From: Diatrype stigma
Lineage: Eukaryota; Ascomycota; Sordariomycetes; Xylariales; Diatrypaceae
Assembly: GCA_022225965.2 (NCBI GenBank)
Contig: JAKJXP020000188.1
Coordinates: forward strand, 1-38,804
DNA length: 38,804 nt
Direction of reading: 5' to 3'
Part shown: piece by piece, positions 21,625-34,400 of the stretch
Layout of the letters: each line of letters begins with the position of its first letter
Position numbering within the stretch: position 1 is the stretch's first letter
Program-made: the position numbers and the translations under genes
Notes under the pieces: model-generated
What the model saw: only the letters and a program-made list of their open reading frames with translations
Databases searched by the model: none
What the model was told of the DNA's origin: nothing

Positions 21625-24600
21625 ATGTCTTTCCGATTCCCAGATTCCAGCCCGCTACCATCCACGCCAGAGAGGCGCCGTCCGAGGAATGCTGGAGATG
21701 ATTACGACTCAGAGCATCCCACCACTACCCCTGCCGGTCCTCCACCTTCCTCTGCCCCTTCTTTCACCCCAATGGGCGACCCATCCCCATCATACCTGAA
21801 GAGTTCCATTGGCGCCATGGCAGGAGGGAAAGTAAAGTCCTTGAATTTCAACAGACCTACTTCAGGGAGGGGCAACAAGGGTCCTCTAGCCTCGTCTATA
21901 CGCGGCTCTACAACCCGGCAGCCCTCGAGGCTAAGCAGACAATACTACGCTGAAGACGAGGATGAGGACGACGACGAGGAGGACGAGGACGAAGAAGATG
22001 ACGACAACGAACTACCTGTCAAACCTTCAGGGACTTTCGGTGTACCGGAGGACGACACTACCGATCTCCTAGATGCAGAGGGCGACAGCGAAGATGCCGA
22101 GGGAGAAGATGAGGAAGACGAAGAGGACATGGAGGCCATGATGCAAGACGAAGTCGAATACGACATAGAGGAAGATCTACTTCGAGAGATCGTGGACACT
22201 GCTGACCACGAACGAGACCCCGAGCCTTTCGGTCATCACTTCGACGAAAACGACTCCGATATCATCATGATGACCACCGCTGTCAATGAACGGGTGCAGA
22301 AAGATGCGGACCAGATATTTCGCATGTCGCTGAAACCTAGGAAGAAAGAGTATAAATACGCTACATTAGCGAAGGATCTCGGCACCCAGCTTGGCATTGC
22401 CGCCGTCTCTGAGCCCGACAACGTTCTCCTTCAGACAGAGGACATCATCAACCGACTTTACGACGAAGGTGTGGGCGCCAGGGATGACAGAGAGAGGCTC
22501 AGCCATACCCTTTCCCATGCTTGCATCAAGTTTGTAGACGACATATGGGGCCCGCATGCGGAAACTTTGCCTGGGGCCTTCGAAGAGCATGCCGCAAAGG
22601 TTGGCCCTTCTGCTGATGCGCCCGATTTCGAGAAAGCCAAATACCTTGCCACACTGATACTCCGAATACACCACACCCCTCCTGAACGAACGGTGTTCGG
22701 TAGCCCCGTCTACCCAGCACTACCATCTATTCTATTCAACTGGCTAGACGACCAGCACAATATTGGTGGTGACCAGATAGATTTCATCCTGCAAAACAGG
22801 CCATCACCCGCATCCCATGGCTTGTTCTGGCAGGGTGCCTTCAGTTCTCTTATCAGAGGGAACATAAAAACCACCATCGATCTACTAAAGAGTGCTGGTT
22901 GGGAGTCTATCAAGAAGTCACCACGGGGTGAACCACTTTACAAAGGTCAATCCTTGGACAATATCAAGCATGCAGTGGAAGAATTGTGTAAAATCATGGA
23001 GCTCTGCCCTGCTATGAACAATGATAGCTGGGATATTCGGAGCAGCGATTGGACACTATTTCGCCTCAAAGCCAAGGCTGCCAAGGAAAAGCTCATTGAT
23101 TCCGCCGAGGGTAAGGCTCGGACGCATTTAGCATCGAGCCGGTTCCGGGAATCCGAATTTGCCAGCTCTATAGACAGCAGGGGTTCCCTCACAGGGCTCG
23201 CACGCAAAGCAGAAAGCCAGATTCCTTGGGAAATCTATGAAAGTCTGCAATCGCTCTATGCAATCCTAATTGGCGAGGCTGAGCCGATTCTCTCGGCCTC
23301 GCAGGATTGGTGTGAAGCGACCATTGCCTTGCTTGGATGGTGGAACGAGGAACAGAACAAGCGCGCCGCCGAGAAGCCGCAAGCCCGACCTGCAATAGAC
23401 TACGCCGAGTCCTCTGCCGACGAGTATTTTCTCGAACGCTTGGCCTCATGTTTCTACACTGCCACGGAGTCTGAATTTCACTTCGATTCTACCGATCCAG
23501 TGGAGGTGGCAGTTGTCTCGGCGTTTGAAGACAATGTCGATGGTGTCATTGGGTTCCTCAGATCATGGTCTCTCCCAATTGCGTCCGCCGTAGCCGAGGT
23601 TGCAGCGCTCGGGGGATGGCTTCTCCCACCAGAATCTCAAAATCTCATCTCCATGGACAGTCTTGATATGGAAGACTTAGAGCTTCTAGGGGTAAATCAG
23701 AACTCGGGTCCTGACGAAAAGGACGGAATCAAGGATACTACTCTTATTTATTACGCCCGCAGTGTAAGGGACCGCCCGATTTTGGTCGGTACAACTTCTA
23801 AGGGCAAGGTCTCGATGGAGGGTTGGGAGATGGCGGTTCAGGTGGTTGGCCGAATAGACTCGGCTGAACGTTCCGAGGAAATGGTCAGAGACCTGCTAGA
23901 AAGCGTTCTCAGCAAGATCAACGAGGATTCTCATTCGACTGTGGACAAGATCTGGCGCTTGCTAAACGAACTTGGCATGATCAACTTTGCCGAGGATACA
24001 GTTGAGGTAAGTTTTCTACTGCCGTTGGCTTGCAGGCTATCACTTACCATCTTTAGCTCTTTGGGGATATCCTTTCAAGGGAGACCTTCCGTTTCGGGGA
24101 GACCCTCTGGTATTACGCTCTCTCACATCGCCCTGGAAAAGTCCGGGACGTCTTAAATACGCTGATGTCCATCTCCCTCGTGGAGTCAACTACCTACCCA
24201 CCAAAGGCCGAGCTGGACGACTATCTCAAGAGGCTGCTGATGGACAGAGCGACTACATTAGAGCAATTTGCAAAGCAGGATCTAGAGGCAGCGGAACTCC
24301 TCGGAAAGATGCTTAGTGGGTATGCAACACTGAGAACGTTCTATGAACTACGCGATGGCGACGGCAAGACGAAGCCGAAGTCCACAGCTTCACTCCAACA
24401 AGCAGCCAACGCGTTGATGGCCGTCATCGCCAGCGCTGACGACAACATCCGCGGCGGCTTGTATGACGATACACGCGATGCAGTTGTCAGTGAAGACTTC
24501 TTATTGGCGCTACTTGGCGAGGCATCTGTATTTGTCAACAAGTCGCCGCCCTTGCTCACCCTCGACCAGGTCGATATTTTGATCAAGGCCATTGAGGATA

Positions 24601-24950
24601 TCCAAACCGTAGGATCCAGAGTCTACGATGCAGCTGACGAGTTCTTCAAGCTGGTTGTTGCGTCCGGGCACGGTGTCAAAGGGTCATCGCCGGCAGATCT
24701 GCTGAAGAAATCAACGGGATCGCTCGGCGGTAGCTTCATGATGACGGGCAGCTCCATGATGGCCTCACAGCTCCACCAATCCGTCATGAGGAGCGGCATA
24801 GTCAGGGGCCCTATCAAAAGAGCGTGGGACTGGAGGACGGAAATAGTCTCCACGGGCAGCTCCGGTGATATACTGAAACTGATCCGACTAGGTCTAACCA
24901 AGGACCTCGCGAACTTATGGTTGGAGCAGGCGGACAGTATCATAATGTAG
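21625..24950 (+). CDS. NUP85: Nucleoporin Nup85
   Basis: Two exons, 21625-24006 and 24057-24950, are separated by a 50-bp phase-0 intron (donor GTAAGT, acceptor CTTTAG). The product is 1,091 residues, in line with filamentous fungal Nup85. Residues 1 to about 190 are disordered and contain a dense Asp/Glu block (about 111-175). The rest is helical solenoid with family-like stretches such as ILFNWLDDQHN, FWQGAFSSLIRGNI and, after the intron, FGDILSRETFRFGETLWYYAL. Nup85 is a scaffold subunit of the Y-shaped (Nup84/Nup107-160) complex of the nuclear pore and binds Seh1. An earlier possible acceptor at 24035 leads at once to a stop, so the chosen one is right. The family call rests on overall resemblance, not on a single motif. 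Confidence 0.85.
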
Positions 24951-25876
24951 GGGGATGTTTGATGAAAGCGCATTTTGACTAATGAACGGCGGAGAGGGCC
25001 GGTACAGAGTTTCGGAAGGGCGTTCGGTGGCCGGCGAGCCCCCCGTGGCATTTGTGTGTAATACTAGCGAAGAAGCATGGCTGGTGGGATAGCCTTGATG
25101 AGACAAAACAGCGTAGATGGATCCCCAGTCCCCTGGATCCATCCCGGGTTGTCTTGGGACGTATCAAGCAAGACAATAGTGAAGACCACGAGACTCGGAT
25201 GGGTATCATCAGGTGACCTATGTCATATTAGCGTGTCAAGATTTTTCTGTATTGAGATCTTTAGTATAAGTGTTGCGTGAATGATTTTGCACCGTGCCTC
25301 CTGATAAGATGCGTTCGGGGAGGTCTCGGCTCGGCATTCGTCTGTGCGGCACGCTCAGCCTTCAGCACCAACCAACCAATATATAGTACAACGATCGCAG
25401 AATTGATCACATACGACCATAGGATCTGGAGAACTCGGGATCCCGTCCGCTCTCCCCTAGATAAACCAGATACCGCCAGATCAGTAGTTGGGTCGGTGAC
25501 GACCAGCGAATCCCTGGTGTTGTATGTTTTTGTTTTTTGCGTTCTTTTTTTTTTTGCCCCCTTTTACCATTTTAGCCTAGCCACAGGTCTTTTTCAGACA
25601 ACCCCACCGGTTTGTGTTTACCCTCTCGCCTTGCCGTACCAGGGAACCGCGTGATACCTATGTAACGTGTAGTATTGCCACTTATGTAGTTAGCTTTGGC
25701 AGGATCTATATGGAAATCGTCGGCTTTCTCCCACTATAACACTCCGAAAGTTGTAGCATCTGGATATAAACCCGGTATAACTACATAATGGTTTAAGGGA
25801 GACAATTCAACCGGTTCGCATTGAAGCCAAAAGATCCCGGCCTTTACAGCCCTCGAAACGAGTATACATACCAAGT
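24951..25876. other. Intergenic region between convergent Nup85 and MATE genes
   Basis: No gene is supported. The region holds the two 3' UTRs. A T-rich homopolymer tract sits near 25540-25555. Confidence 0.5.
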
Positions 25877-27515
25877 TCAGTCACCCTCAGCCGTGATATT
25901 GTCACTGACCCTACGAGAATCAAGCCGATCAAGCGCCTTGTGGGCCTCCTTATTCCAGTTGCTCAGGCCTACAAGTCCCCATTCGAGGAAACCCACGAGA
26001 TATAGCGCCACACATAGACCGACCCACAACCCCTTCAATCCCCATCCATGGTGAAATGCGAGATAAATACCCGCCGGTAGTGCGCCGCCGTAGTAGCTGA
26101 CCAGATTCACGAGAGCACCGAGCCACTGCCTCCCCTGGCCTCGCAAGACGCCTCCGCAGCTGCCGTTCAACCCATCCGCGATCTGGTACAACGCAACGAA
26201 GGGCATGATGTCGGACACCATCCCAACGACCTGTGCATCGTCGTTGAAGATCCGGCCAAAGACATCCTTTGTGGCCATGAGCACTGTCAAGATTGCCGCG
26301 CCGAGGATGATGGATAAGACCGCTGCACAATGCGCAGCCCGAGCTGCGTCGCGAGCTCTCTGGGCCCCGAGCAGGTTGCCAATGCGGGCCGACGTGGCAA
26401 CGCCGAGCCCGAACGGGACGGTGTAGATGATCTGGTCGGCGGTCATGATGACGGACTGCGCTGCTAAGGACAGGGTCCCGAGGCGGCCTGCTGCAAGAGC
26501 AACGATTTCAAATGCCCACCTGGTGACACTATGGTCAATAACCCCAAATTTCAAGGAGAACATGCAAACCATGTATAACAATCATCGATCGAAATCATAG
26601 GCTGAAAGAAAAGGGGGTAATATGGCATTGATGCGGAGGTGACCCTTACCATTCCGTTCCCACATGTAAAAAGCCGAGAATAGCAAGCCGTGTAAAAGGC
26701 CAGAGATGGCTCATCGCTTGCCGTGGCGCAAGACCGCCCCAGCATTCATGCCCGCGCACAAACGCGGTGTATGCGACAAGGAGCAAGAACGAGCACCAGT
26801 AGGAAATGCCCGTGGCCAGCGGCGCGCCGGCCAGGCCGAGGCCCGCGGGGTAGATGAGGAGGTAGTTGAGCAGGGCGTTGAGCGGCGACGTGACGAGCAG
26901 CACGTAGGTGCCGGGGCGGTAGATCTCCTGGGCCTGCAGGTACTTCTTCAAGCACTCGAACCAGACGTAGCCGAGGCCGCCGGGGACCAGGAGGCGCAGG
27001 AACCGCGCGCTCTCCACGCAGACGTACTCCTCCTGGCCCAGGGCCCGGAACAGGTGCTCGGAGAAGGCCCAGACCACCGCCACGGCGGCGTACAGCGCGG
27101 TCAGCACCACGATGCCGCGCTGCAGGAGCACGCCGAGGTCGCGCTTGTCCCGCGACCCCGTGAAGCTGCTCGACGCCAGCGTGTCCAGCGCCGTGGTGCC
27201 GCCCAGCGCGATCAGCCACGCCGACGCCATCGCGAACATGTAGGAGAAGGCGGCCGTGGCGAGCGCCTCGGGGGAGAGCCGCCCCACGATCAGGACAGAG
27301 AGGGTCTGTAGGCTGTTTTGGAGCATGTAGGCCAGTATTACGGGGACCGAGGTCTTAGCCAGCAGCCAGATCTCGGCCACCCAATTTTGGCGCCATCCGC
27401 GGCGCCCTGCTGTTTGGTCTCCCGGCAGGGTTTTGGGCAGGAGAGAGGTCTCTTCGTCGACGGGGACATCGTGCGATATTGGCGCTCCCGTTTCCAGTGG
27501 AGGTACAGTGGCCAT
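25877..27515 (-). CDS. MATE-family multidrug/toxin extrusion transporter
   Basis: Two exons, 27515-26650 and 26519-25877, are separated by a 130-bp intron (donor GTAAGG, acceptor ACCAG), giving 502 residues. The junction yields GTEWWAFEIV, a conserved MATE stretch, which confirms the splice. The N-terminal 45 residues are cytosolic and include EETSLLP (21-27), an acidic dileucine signal. About twelve membrane segments follow in two halves. The family signature ALDTLASSSFTGSRD...LGVLLQRG is near 109-134. MATE proteins export organic cations and drugs using proton or sodium gradients. The fungal branch related to yeast Erc1 is the nearest guess. The dileucine motif hints at sorting to the vacuole (inference). 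Exon 1 is notably more GC-rich than exon 2. Confidence 0.9.
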
Positions 27516-28988
27516 GGTACGCGGTGTTGCCTCTGAGCTTACAATGGTGGAAGTCTGGTTGGACGGGTGCGATCACAATAGTTGAACGCGACACCCATCA
27601 CATTTCTGGATATGCCATCCACGCAGATTCGATGGATATACAGGTAGATAGATACATCGACCGAAAACACCATGGTTAACTGCCGGGCTTGATCTCCTCG
27701 ATAAGAACAGTCGCTATTCGATCGATTTCCTGGGTAGGTATACCTGGGCTCGGCCAGCTCATCAGATAAAGCAGAAAAGCCCTCCTCCAACCTGCAAGTC
27801 ATTGATAGCGCCGTACATCTTATGAGTTGCATGCTCATATGCTGCGGTCATAGATAAGACTCAGCCTCTCAGGGGCTCCTTGTGGATCGTCGGCAGTCGA
27901 CCGGTTAGGAACCGGCCACCTCAGCTAGACCGTAACTCCTGTATCTACCCGAGTAGCTTTATCTAATATAGATAATTAGTTACGCCAGGTACGTAAGGCA
28001 TCTATGTGCATATCTGTTATAAGACAGCGGGAGAACCGCAGCAAGCCCCTTATCTTCCTTCCACGGGGCTTCTTTTCATCCTTGTTGCCGAAGCAAGAAG
28101 AAAAGGATCCACCAGGATTGCACTCCCGGATTCGACGGGTCTCCACGCCTGCCAAGGCCAAGCGGACCCGGAATCTACCTGTTCGGCGCCATGCCAGACG
28201 GTGCATTGCCAATCCCATACCTAGGTATGCGGCTACCATAGGCTCCGCCGGATGCAAGCATATCTGAGACCAATGGTATTGACTAATGAAAACCCGCTGC
28301 AGAGCCAAAAAACCAGTGAAGATTACGTCCTAGATTGCAACGGCAGTAGGTAGTCCAATCGATGCGGGTTTGCAGCACATAAGCAGCACGGCGTTGATTG
28401 GGATCCAATCAGGTTGCCACATGCAGCCATCCATGAGCGTAGGAGAAGCGTGGGAGAGGGCCGGCTGCACTACTTACACGTCAAAGAGGGATAAGGATCC
28501 AAAGCGAAAGGGTCTAGGATATAGGATGTATAAATGGCAACTTTCATGTTTTCCCTTCACCAACGCATCGCCGGGCGTTTAAGGATTCCGGCATGTTCAC
28601 TTAGGTAACACCCCCCCCCCCCCCCAGCCCCCGCGCCCTAAGATATGTAGTTCACTGTAGAGCGGCGAACGACATACATACATATGCATGTTACCAATTA
28701 TGGCTAGTGTATTTCCCTACATGGCGATTGCGGTACGTATGTACTTACTACAACACCACGTACCTGTATGTAACACCCCTGACCCCCTAGAGAGAAAAAG
28801 GGGGATGTCTATATCTGCGATAAAAGGGGTCCCCCCTCCGTTCGATATTTTATTCTATTTCGGGTTGTTTTTCTCGCCATCAGAATGTCTTCTAGCATTT
28901 TCTTTGAACTGGTGCGCTATCTTCGTAGGCTAAATAACTACTAAAGTGGTGCATGCGACTGCTTTTCTATGATCTCGGTATGAGATGA
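27516..28988. other. Intergenic region between the MATE and HeLo-pseudokinase genes
   Basis: About 1.5 kb with no supported gene; open frames at 27976-28308 on both strands overlap each other and look random. It contains the MATE promoter and the HeLo-pseudokinase 3' UTR. A run of 15 C residues lies at 28611-28625. Confidence 0.5.
28611..28625. repeat. Homopolymer of 15 C
   Basis: Fifteen consecutive C residues are followed by further C-rich sequence to about 28639. Length may be uncertain because of sequencing error in homopolymers. Confidence 0.9.
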
Positions 28989-30734
28989 TCAGACCCGACA
29001 CCCCATGAGCATTCTTACGATAGAGAGCTGGTCCGTCAACAATCCCTCCTCGCCTTCTGGGGCTTCTTTGGCTTCAACGCATGTATTCATTACTTCCAAG
29101 ACTTGAGCCCCTGCCCGGTACTTCAACAACCTCACAGCATCCTCCTTTCCAAACAGGTCCCCCAGTGACGGCAGTTCCATTACCTCATCCTGCTCCTTCG
29201 CAATTCGTATGGTATTCTTCAACTCTTGGTTGACGTACGAAGAAAATATCTCAACAAGCGGCTTCCACGCTACCAGCTCCACCACGATGCACGCTAGAGC
29301 ATACAGATCGAAACGTTTCTGGTACGTTTTGCGGTTGAGTCCACGGGCCTGAGGATGTCGGTAGAGGTCTGCCTCTAACTCCGTATCTGGTAGTTGAGTA
29401 AACGCCTTCGCCGCATCCTCGCTGTCGGTACGGGCGTATTCATAACCGAAGATGTACGGCTCAGAACTCAGGAAGACATCGTCATCAGAGCCACGTGGTG
29501 CGAGGAAAATGATATTCTCAGAGCGAAGACTCTTGTGCAGCCATCCTGCGGTATGCAGCTGTAATATTGTGTCTGCGAGCGCCTGGGCAATCGCAAGTCG
29601 CCTATTTAGCGACAGAAGCGGCTTGGCGGGTATAAGGTCTTTCAGAGACTTGTATTCCCAGTCTATCTTTTCGTCTGGCATGGAATAGACAATTCCATGC
29701 TTCCCCTGGCTCTCGAGGGGATAGTAACCCATGCATGACAGGGAACGGAACGACTTGTCCGAAAGAGACATCAGAAAGACCGCTAGGCATTTCATCTGCT
29801 TCGTATAGCGTTCCCATTGGGTACTCTCAACCGACTTCCACTGGATCAGTACCTGTTGTCCACGGTATGTCGCGAATTCGAGGTCACTATAATACAGCTC
29901 GGTGCTGTTCCAGGGCTTTAAGGATCTCCCCAGGACCGAGAGCTTGGGCATCTTTAGCCCAGCCATGTCACCATTGAGCTTGGGCGTGACCTCGTCCTCG
30001 CGTTTGTCAGCGCCAAGCACAAGACGGACCTGTTTGAGGTATGCGGCAGCATTGATAACCCTTTCATTCTTTAGATAGTATGGTCCCTCATCGAATAGTT
30101 CCTTGATCTGGCCAGCCTCGGTTGTCGTCGTGGATAGAGAGATTACTTCCCTGAGGAGATGGTCGTACTCCTCTTTTCCCTGCTGCCTCTCAGTGCTATC
30201 GAGGAGAACTTCTAGCTTGTTGATAAGTTCTTTGATCTCCCCAAGAAAAGCCTTCAACTTCTTTTTGTCCCGTGCTGCCCAGCGGATTCTTTTGATCGTC
30301 GAGTTGTTTTCCTGGATGATCTTGCTAGCCGTCGTGCGTAGATTGGGCTTCAGCCGAGCAATCAGCTTTGCTACACCATGTTGGGGGCCTTCTAGAACCT
30401 GCGCTTCTTCTGCGGCTTGGACTTCCTCTTCCGTGACATCGAGGGAGTATCGGTCCCGCAATTCATGTGCAGAAGTCAAGAAGGACTCGAGCTGTTTTAG
30501 GATGATCCCAGCAAGTTGCCAGTTCAAAGTCTGCCGCTCGTTCTCACCGAGGAGCCCAACCCGTCCTGCCCATGTTATGAGACGGTACTTTTCGAACTCT
30601 AAGCCGGTATGGAATAAGTCACCATCAGTACCCATATGCTGCGCGGTGCTGAAGAATTCGATGGCCAGTATGCAGCCATGGAAGGCCTCCATGGCTATCG
30701 AGGTAAACTGTAGAGCGGCTGCTGCGATCTCCAT
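28989..30734 (-). CDS. HeLo-domain pseudokinase (HET-S-type cell-death domain)
   Basis: Single exon, 581 residues. Residues 1 to about 215 match the HeLo (prion-inhibition and propagation) domain of HET-S: a hydrophobic first helix, the stretch EFEKYRLITWAG (HET-S has IAKARLSRWGE), and later IKRIRWAARDKKKLKAFLGEIK (HET-S has AKKTAWALYDGKSLEKIV). In HET-S this domain inserts into the plasma membrane and kills the cell. Residues about 280-575 have a protein-kinase fold. The beta-3 lysine is present (Lys300). The HRD motif reads HKS at 400-402, so the catalytic Asp is Ser, although Asn407 remains. The DFG position reads GYE at 430-432. The C-lobe motif DLYALACIVVELVAWKPL is intact. It is therefore a pseudokinase, like MLKL. 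No C-terminal amyloid motif is seen. It is divergent from the kinase-ankyrin gene, 687 bp away. Confidence 0.9.
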   Translation of the reverse strand: MEIAAAALQFTSIAMEAFHGCILAIEFFSTAQHMGTDGDLFHTGLEFEKYRLITWAGRVGLLGENERQTLNWQLAGIILKQLESFLTSAHELRDRYSLDVTEEEVQAAEEAQVLEGPQHGVAKLIARLKPNLRTTASKIIQENNSTIKRIRWAARDKKKLKAFLGEIKELINKLEVLLDSTERQQGKEEYDHLLREVISLSTTTTEAGQIKELFDEGPYYLKNERVINAAAYLKQVRLVLGADKREDEVTPKLNGDMAGLKMPKLSVLGRSLKPWNSTELYYSDLEFATYRGQQVLIQWKSVESTQWERYTKQMKCLAVFLMSLSDKSFRSLSCMGYYPLESQGKHGIVYSMPDEKIDWEYKSLKDLIPAKPLLSLNRRLAIAQALADTILQLHTAGWLHKSLRSENIIFLAPRGSDDDVFLSSEPYIFGYEYARTDSEDAAKAFTQLPDTELEADLYRHPQARGLNRKTYQKRFDLYALACIVVELVAWKPLVEIFSSYVNQELKNTIRIAKEQDEVMELPSLGDLFGKEDAVRLLKYRAGAQVLEVMNTCVEAKEAPEGEEGLLTDQLSIVRMLMGCRV

Positions 30735-31421
30735 TCTCGCCTAAGGTTGCTAATTTTGCTCTTATGCCGCGGGCACCAAATAGTGATTTCGGGTTGTCTT
30801 TGTAAACTATGCGCAGTTTGTGACTGGCAGCATTTGATCTAATCTGCGAAGTGTTCACGGGAACAGGAAGACTCGTTCGACTGTCATACAAACTGTGAGG
30901 CTGTGCTATAGCTGAGTTCCGATCAGGTTACATTTGGCAAATCAATAGCTCCATGCGGTCAGCACGCAGTGTGTAAGATAGGCCCAACAGCGAATGAGAT
31001 ACGGTGAGGGGCAGACGGGTGCAAGTCCTGTTGTTACCATCTGCAACATGATAGGTCGGGGAAAACGGATGGAAAGCTGTGATGATACCCAATTGCGTTA
31101 TCGTACGGGATGAATACCTAATTGATCGACGATGGCGCTGGATGTTCATATCCAGTGGAAGCTTGATTTGGCAGGTAACAAATATCTGACGTGGCGGTGT
31201 TGTGTTCATGCCATCTTGGTTACCTTGGGGGCTTCTTCAGAAATTCAGCAATATGGTTGGCATACCCCCAAATGTTCCTCCAACACCTCCAAGTAGTTCC
31301 TCCTTTAAAGGCTCCCTTGGCAGTACTAACTTCTGGCTTATGAGTTAACATTTGATAGATCCTTTCATTCACCCCTTTCATGCCAGTGTTTTAACGGCAC
31401 TAAGTTGTGAAAACCGTACAA
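30735..31421. promoter_or_regulatory. Shared divergent promoter region
   Basis: The 687 bp between the two ATGs must hold both promoters, so co-regulation is possible. A four-codon upstream ORF (ATG at 31380, stop ending 31394) precedes the kinase-ankyrin start. No clear TATA box was found. No coding sequence is seen. Confidence 0.55.
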
Positions 31422-34400
31422 ATGTCAAGGTCATGGTTCAGAAAGCCGCCTGCGCCCGAGGAGACCATAATTACAACTGAAGAGTGCCACACCAACCTAG
31501 AGAAGTTGTGCTCACCACTGAATGCTGAATGGCATTCTAAGCACCTCAGAATATCTGAGACATCTGTCTTGCGTATACAAACATGGCTAGGATTATTGGA
31601 CACTCGTTCCAATCGATCCGAGGATCAACAATGGGCATTGAGACCTCGGCTTTATGCCATACTTCGTAATATTGGCGCTACGGAATTCATGGACAACTTC
31701 ATCGACAGAAATTTGACCGATTTTAACATACCTTTCAATGAGCAAACTCTCCCAGCTTTCCTCGGCCAACAATCAGGGAAAGATTTAAGATACGATTTCT
31801 TCGCTATCCAAGACTACTTCCTGACCGATGTCAAGGACATCGAGTCGGACAAGTCTCTCCATCTCACATTGTCAGATGGAGACAAATACTTCATCCGGGA
31901 AAGGCCACTTGGCCAAGGGAGCTTTGGGTGAGTTTCTTTAGTACTTCTCAGAAAGATTTACGTTCGTGCTGTTATCATTACTGTGGTCGATCACTGAATT
32001 TCTATAGCGGCGTCGACCAAGTCTTCAGTCGCCTTAGCATAGAGAAATATGCTCGTAAGCGTGTATTGCGTGGTCGCGGCTCTGAGCAGTCTCAGCATTA
32101 TCTCATACAAGAACTACGGGAACTAAGAGAGCTTCACCACAATCATCTCGTCCAAATTATTGGCAGTTATACGGACAGAGATTGGATCGCATACTTGATG
32201 AAACCAGTGGCAAGAGGGACACTCGAAGAGTTTCTCAGCATATCCCAGCCCTTGACGAGTGATGATAAAGTAATATTACGCCGCTTTTACGGCTGCCTTG
32301 CCGGTGCGATGAATTATCTTTACGCACATCATGTGCGACATAGGGACTTGACAACACGCAATATCCTAATTGACTCTGTTGGAGATGTTTATATCAGCGA
32401 CTTCGGATCGGCCTATAACTGGACATCCAAGCCGTCTAGTAAGACAAAACATCGGAACATCCCTACCAGCCCAGATTACATGGCTCCAGAAATAAGTAAA
32501 GGTGAAGAGCGTGGAACTCGGAGCGATATGTGGTCTCTTGGAGTTGTATTCCTCGAGATGACAACCAAACTCCTGGACCATCATCCAGTTGAACTGAGGA
32601 GAAGGATCCGATCCCATGCCGAGAAAACCAGATCTCAGCCGTATCCGTACGATAACATGAGCGTAGTTCTCAGTTGGATGAACGTTTTGGGACAGACGAA
32701 CACAAACCACGAGCACGACAGGGAGCCCCTGAGCTGGGCCAGAGAGCTTTTGCACTTTGGGCATGAGCATCGACCTATGCCTCCTCAACTCATGACATAT
32801 ATTCGCGAGTCGCCGTCATTCGGTGTTTTCAGTTGCCTGAAATGCGAATCTGATTTTGAAGAAGATGCTTTTGTCTATGGCGCAACGACGCAGTGGACGG
32901 ATTCAAAAGAGAACTCGCGACAAACTCGCGAACAAGTCGAAGCGGTTTTCAGCACGTACTCCTCAGCGTATGAGGTTGAGAACCCCCCCTTTAAAAGACA
33001 TGACTCGATCAAGAAATGGATTGTAGACTCTAGTCAGTCTGAACCATTTGCTGCTGAGTTAACAACTTCGCACTTTGATGACGACAAGTGGGATGTTGAG
33101 GACATCCGTGCATCAGATACCCGATACACTCATTGTCTTTATGATACGTATGAATATGACTTGTACCACCTCGTGAATTCTGCACATAACCTGGGGGGCT
33201 ACTCCAAAGACAACAATACATTAACCTCACGCTTCTCATTTCCCTCTAATGAGCCAGCTGAATTACTCGGGGACATAGCCTGGCCTCAAGAGATTATGGA
33301 CACTCAGCCGATAGACTTCAGACCTAAAAAGGAAGATAAAGCATTTGTTGATTCTGGGCTAGGCTTCCTTGAATGCACGAGTCTCTCATCAGATGATGAC
33401 AGACTTATGCAACCATTTGAGGAGAGCTCTGATCGTTCTTCGACCCAGTCTAACGAAGATTCTCATATCCAAACCTTCCATGGATCACTTGACTCATTGT
33501 TTCAAGAGGAGGAAGCTCCCGAAGGAATCCAAAAGCAAGATGGAAGCTCTCGAGAAAGTAGCGAGATGTTGTTTTACGAAGAAGATGACAAGTCGGAGAT
33601 CGGGAATCCATGGGAGGAAGCGTCAGACAGATCTGGATCCGAAAATGGGGCCGAAGCTGACGGACAAGACCCTCTTCAAAATGGGTATCCTAGGATCGAA
33701 CCGATGGAGTCTTTCCACGTTAACAGCATCGAACAGATTTCAGAGCAAAACCCAGCGGCAGTAGAACGTTTGCCTATCAGTGAGGAAATAAAGCCTGGGC
33801 CAGTTCTTGAGGAGAGCACGACTGTAGTCACAGATGAAGGTTATGAGTCTTTGCCTCAGCTTCAGGATAAAGACAGCCAGAATTACCTGCCGTCTCATCA
33901 GGAACAAGAAGAGGGGAGGGGAGAGGAGGAACTCCCAACCCCAAACCTAGTCAATGCGGATAAACGTAAGAAACAAGCAAAAGGCTCTGAGCTATCGCCA
34001 GGCATCCCAATCGTCCCCAAGAAGCAACGAAAGAAGACGAGATTTTCCGAGCAGATAGAACACATTGAAGGATCACAACCGGCCTTGGAAAGCAATGTAC
34101 AGGACCAAAACACGACTACGTCCCAAATTACTATCGACGTTCCCGTTGATGATATAAAACCTGCACCATCCCAAGTTTCAGAGAAAAATGAAAACACATC
34201 AGGGACATCACTGCTGTCAGAAACAAATATGCGAATGAAGGATAAAGAACCGAAGACACCCATAACCCCCCGGAAACGGGATGCCTTGGTGCCCGTGGAT
34301 GTCCGCAAACTCATGGACAATACGTGGGAGATGGCCTCTAGTGCGCCAACATCAGTCGTCTCTGCAGACACTAGATCGAAACTCAGCCAGTTCTTCTACC

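Noticed and set aside
31407..31421. Start of the kinase-ankyrin gene at 31407
   Set aside because: The codon there is GTG; the first in-frame ATG is 31422, which is the expected start in a fungal nuclear gene.
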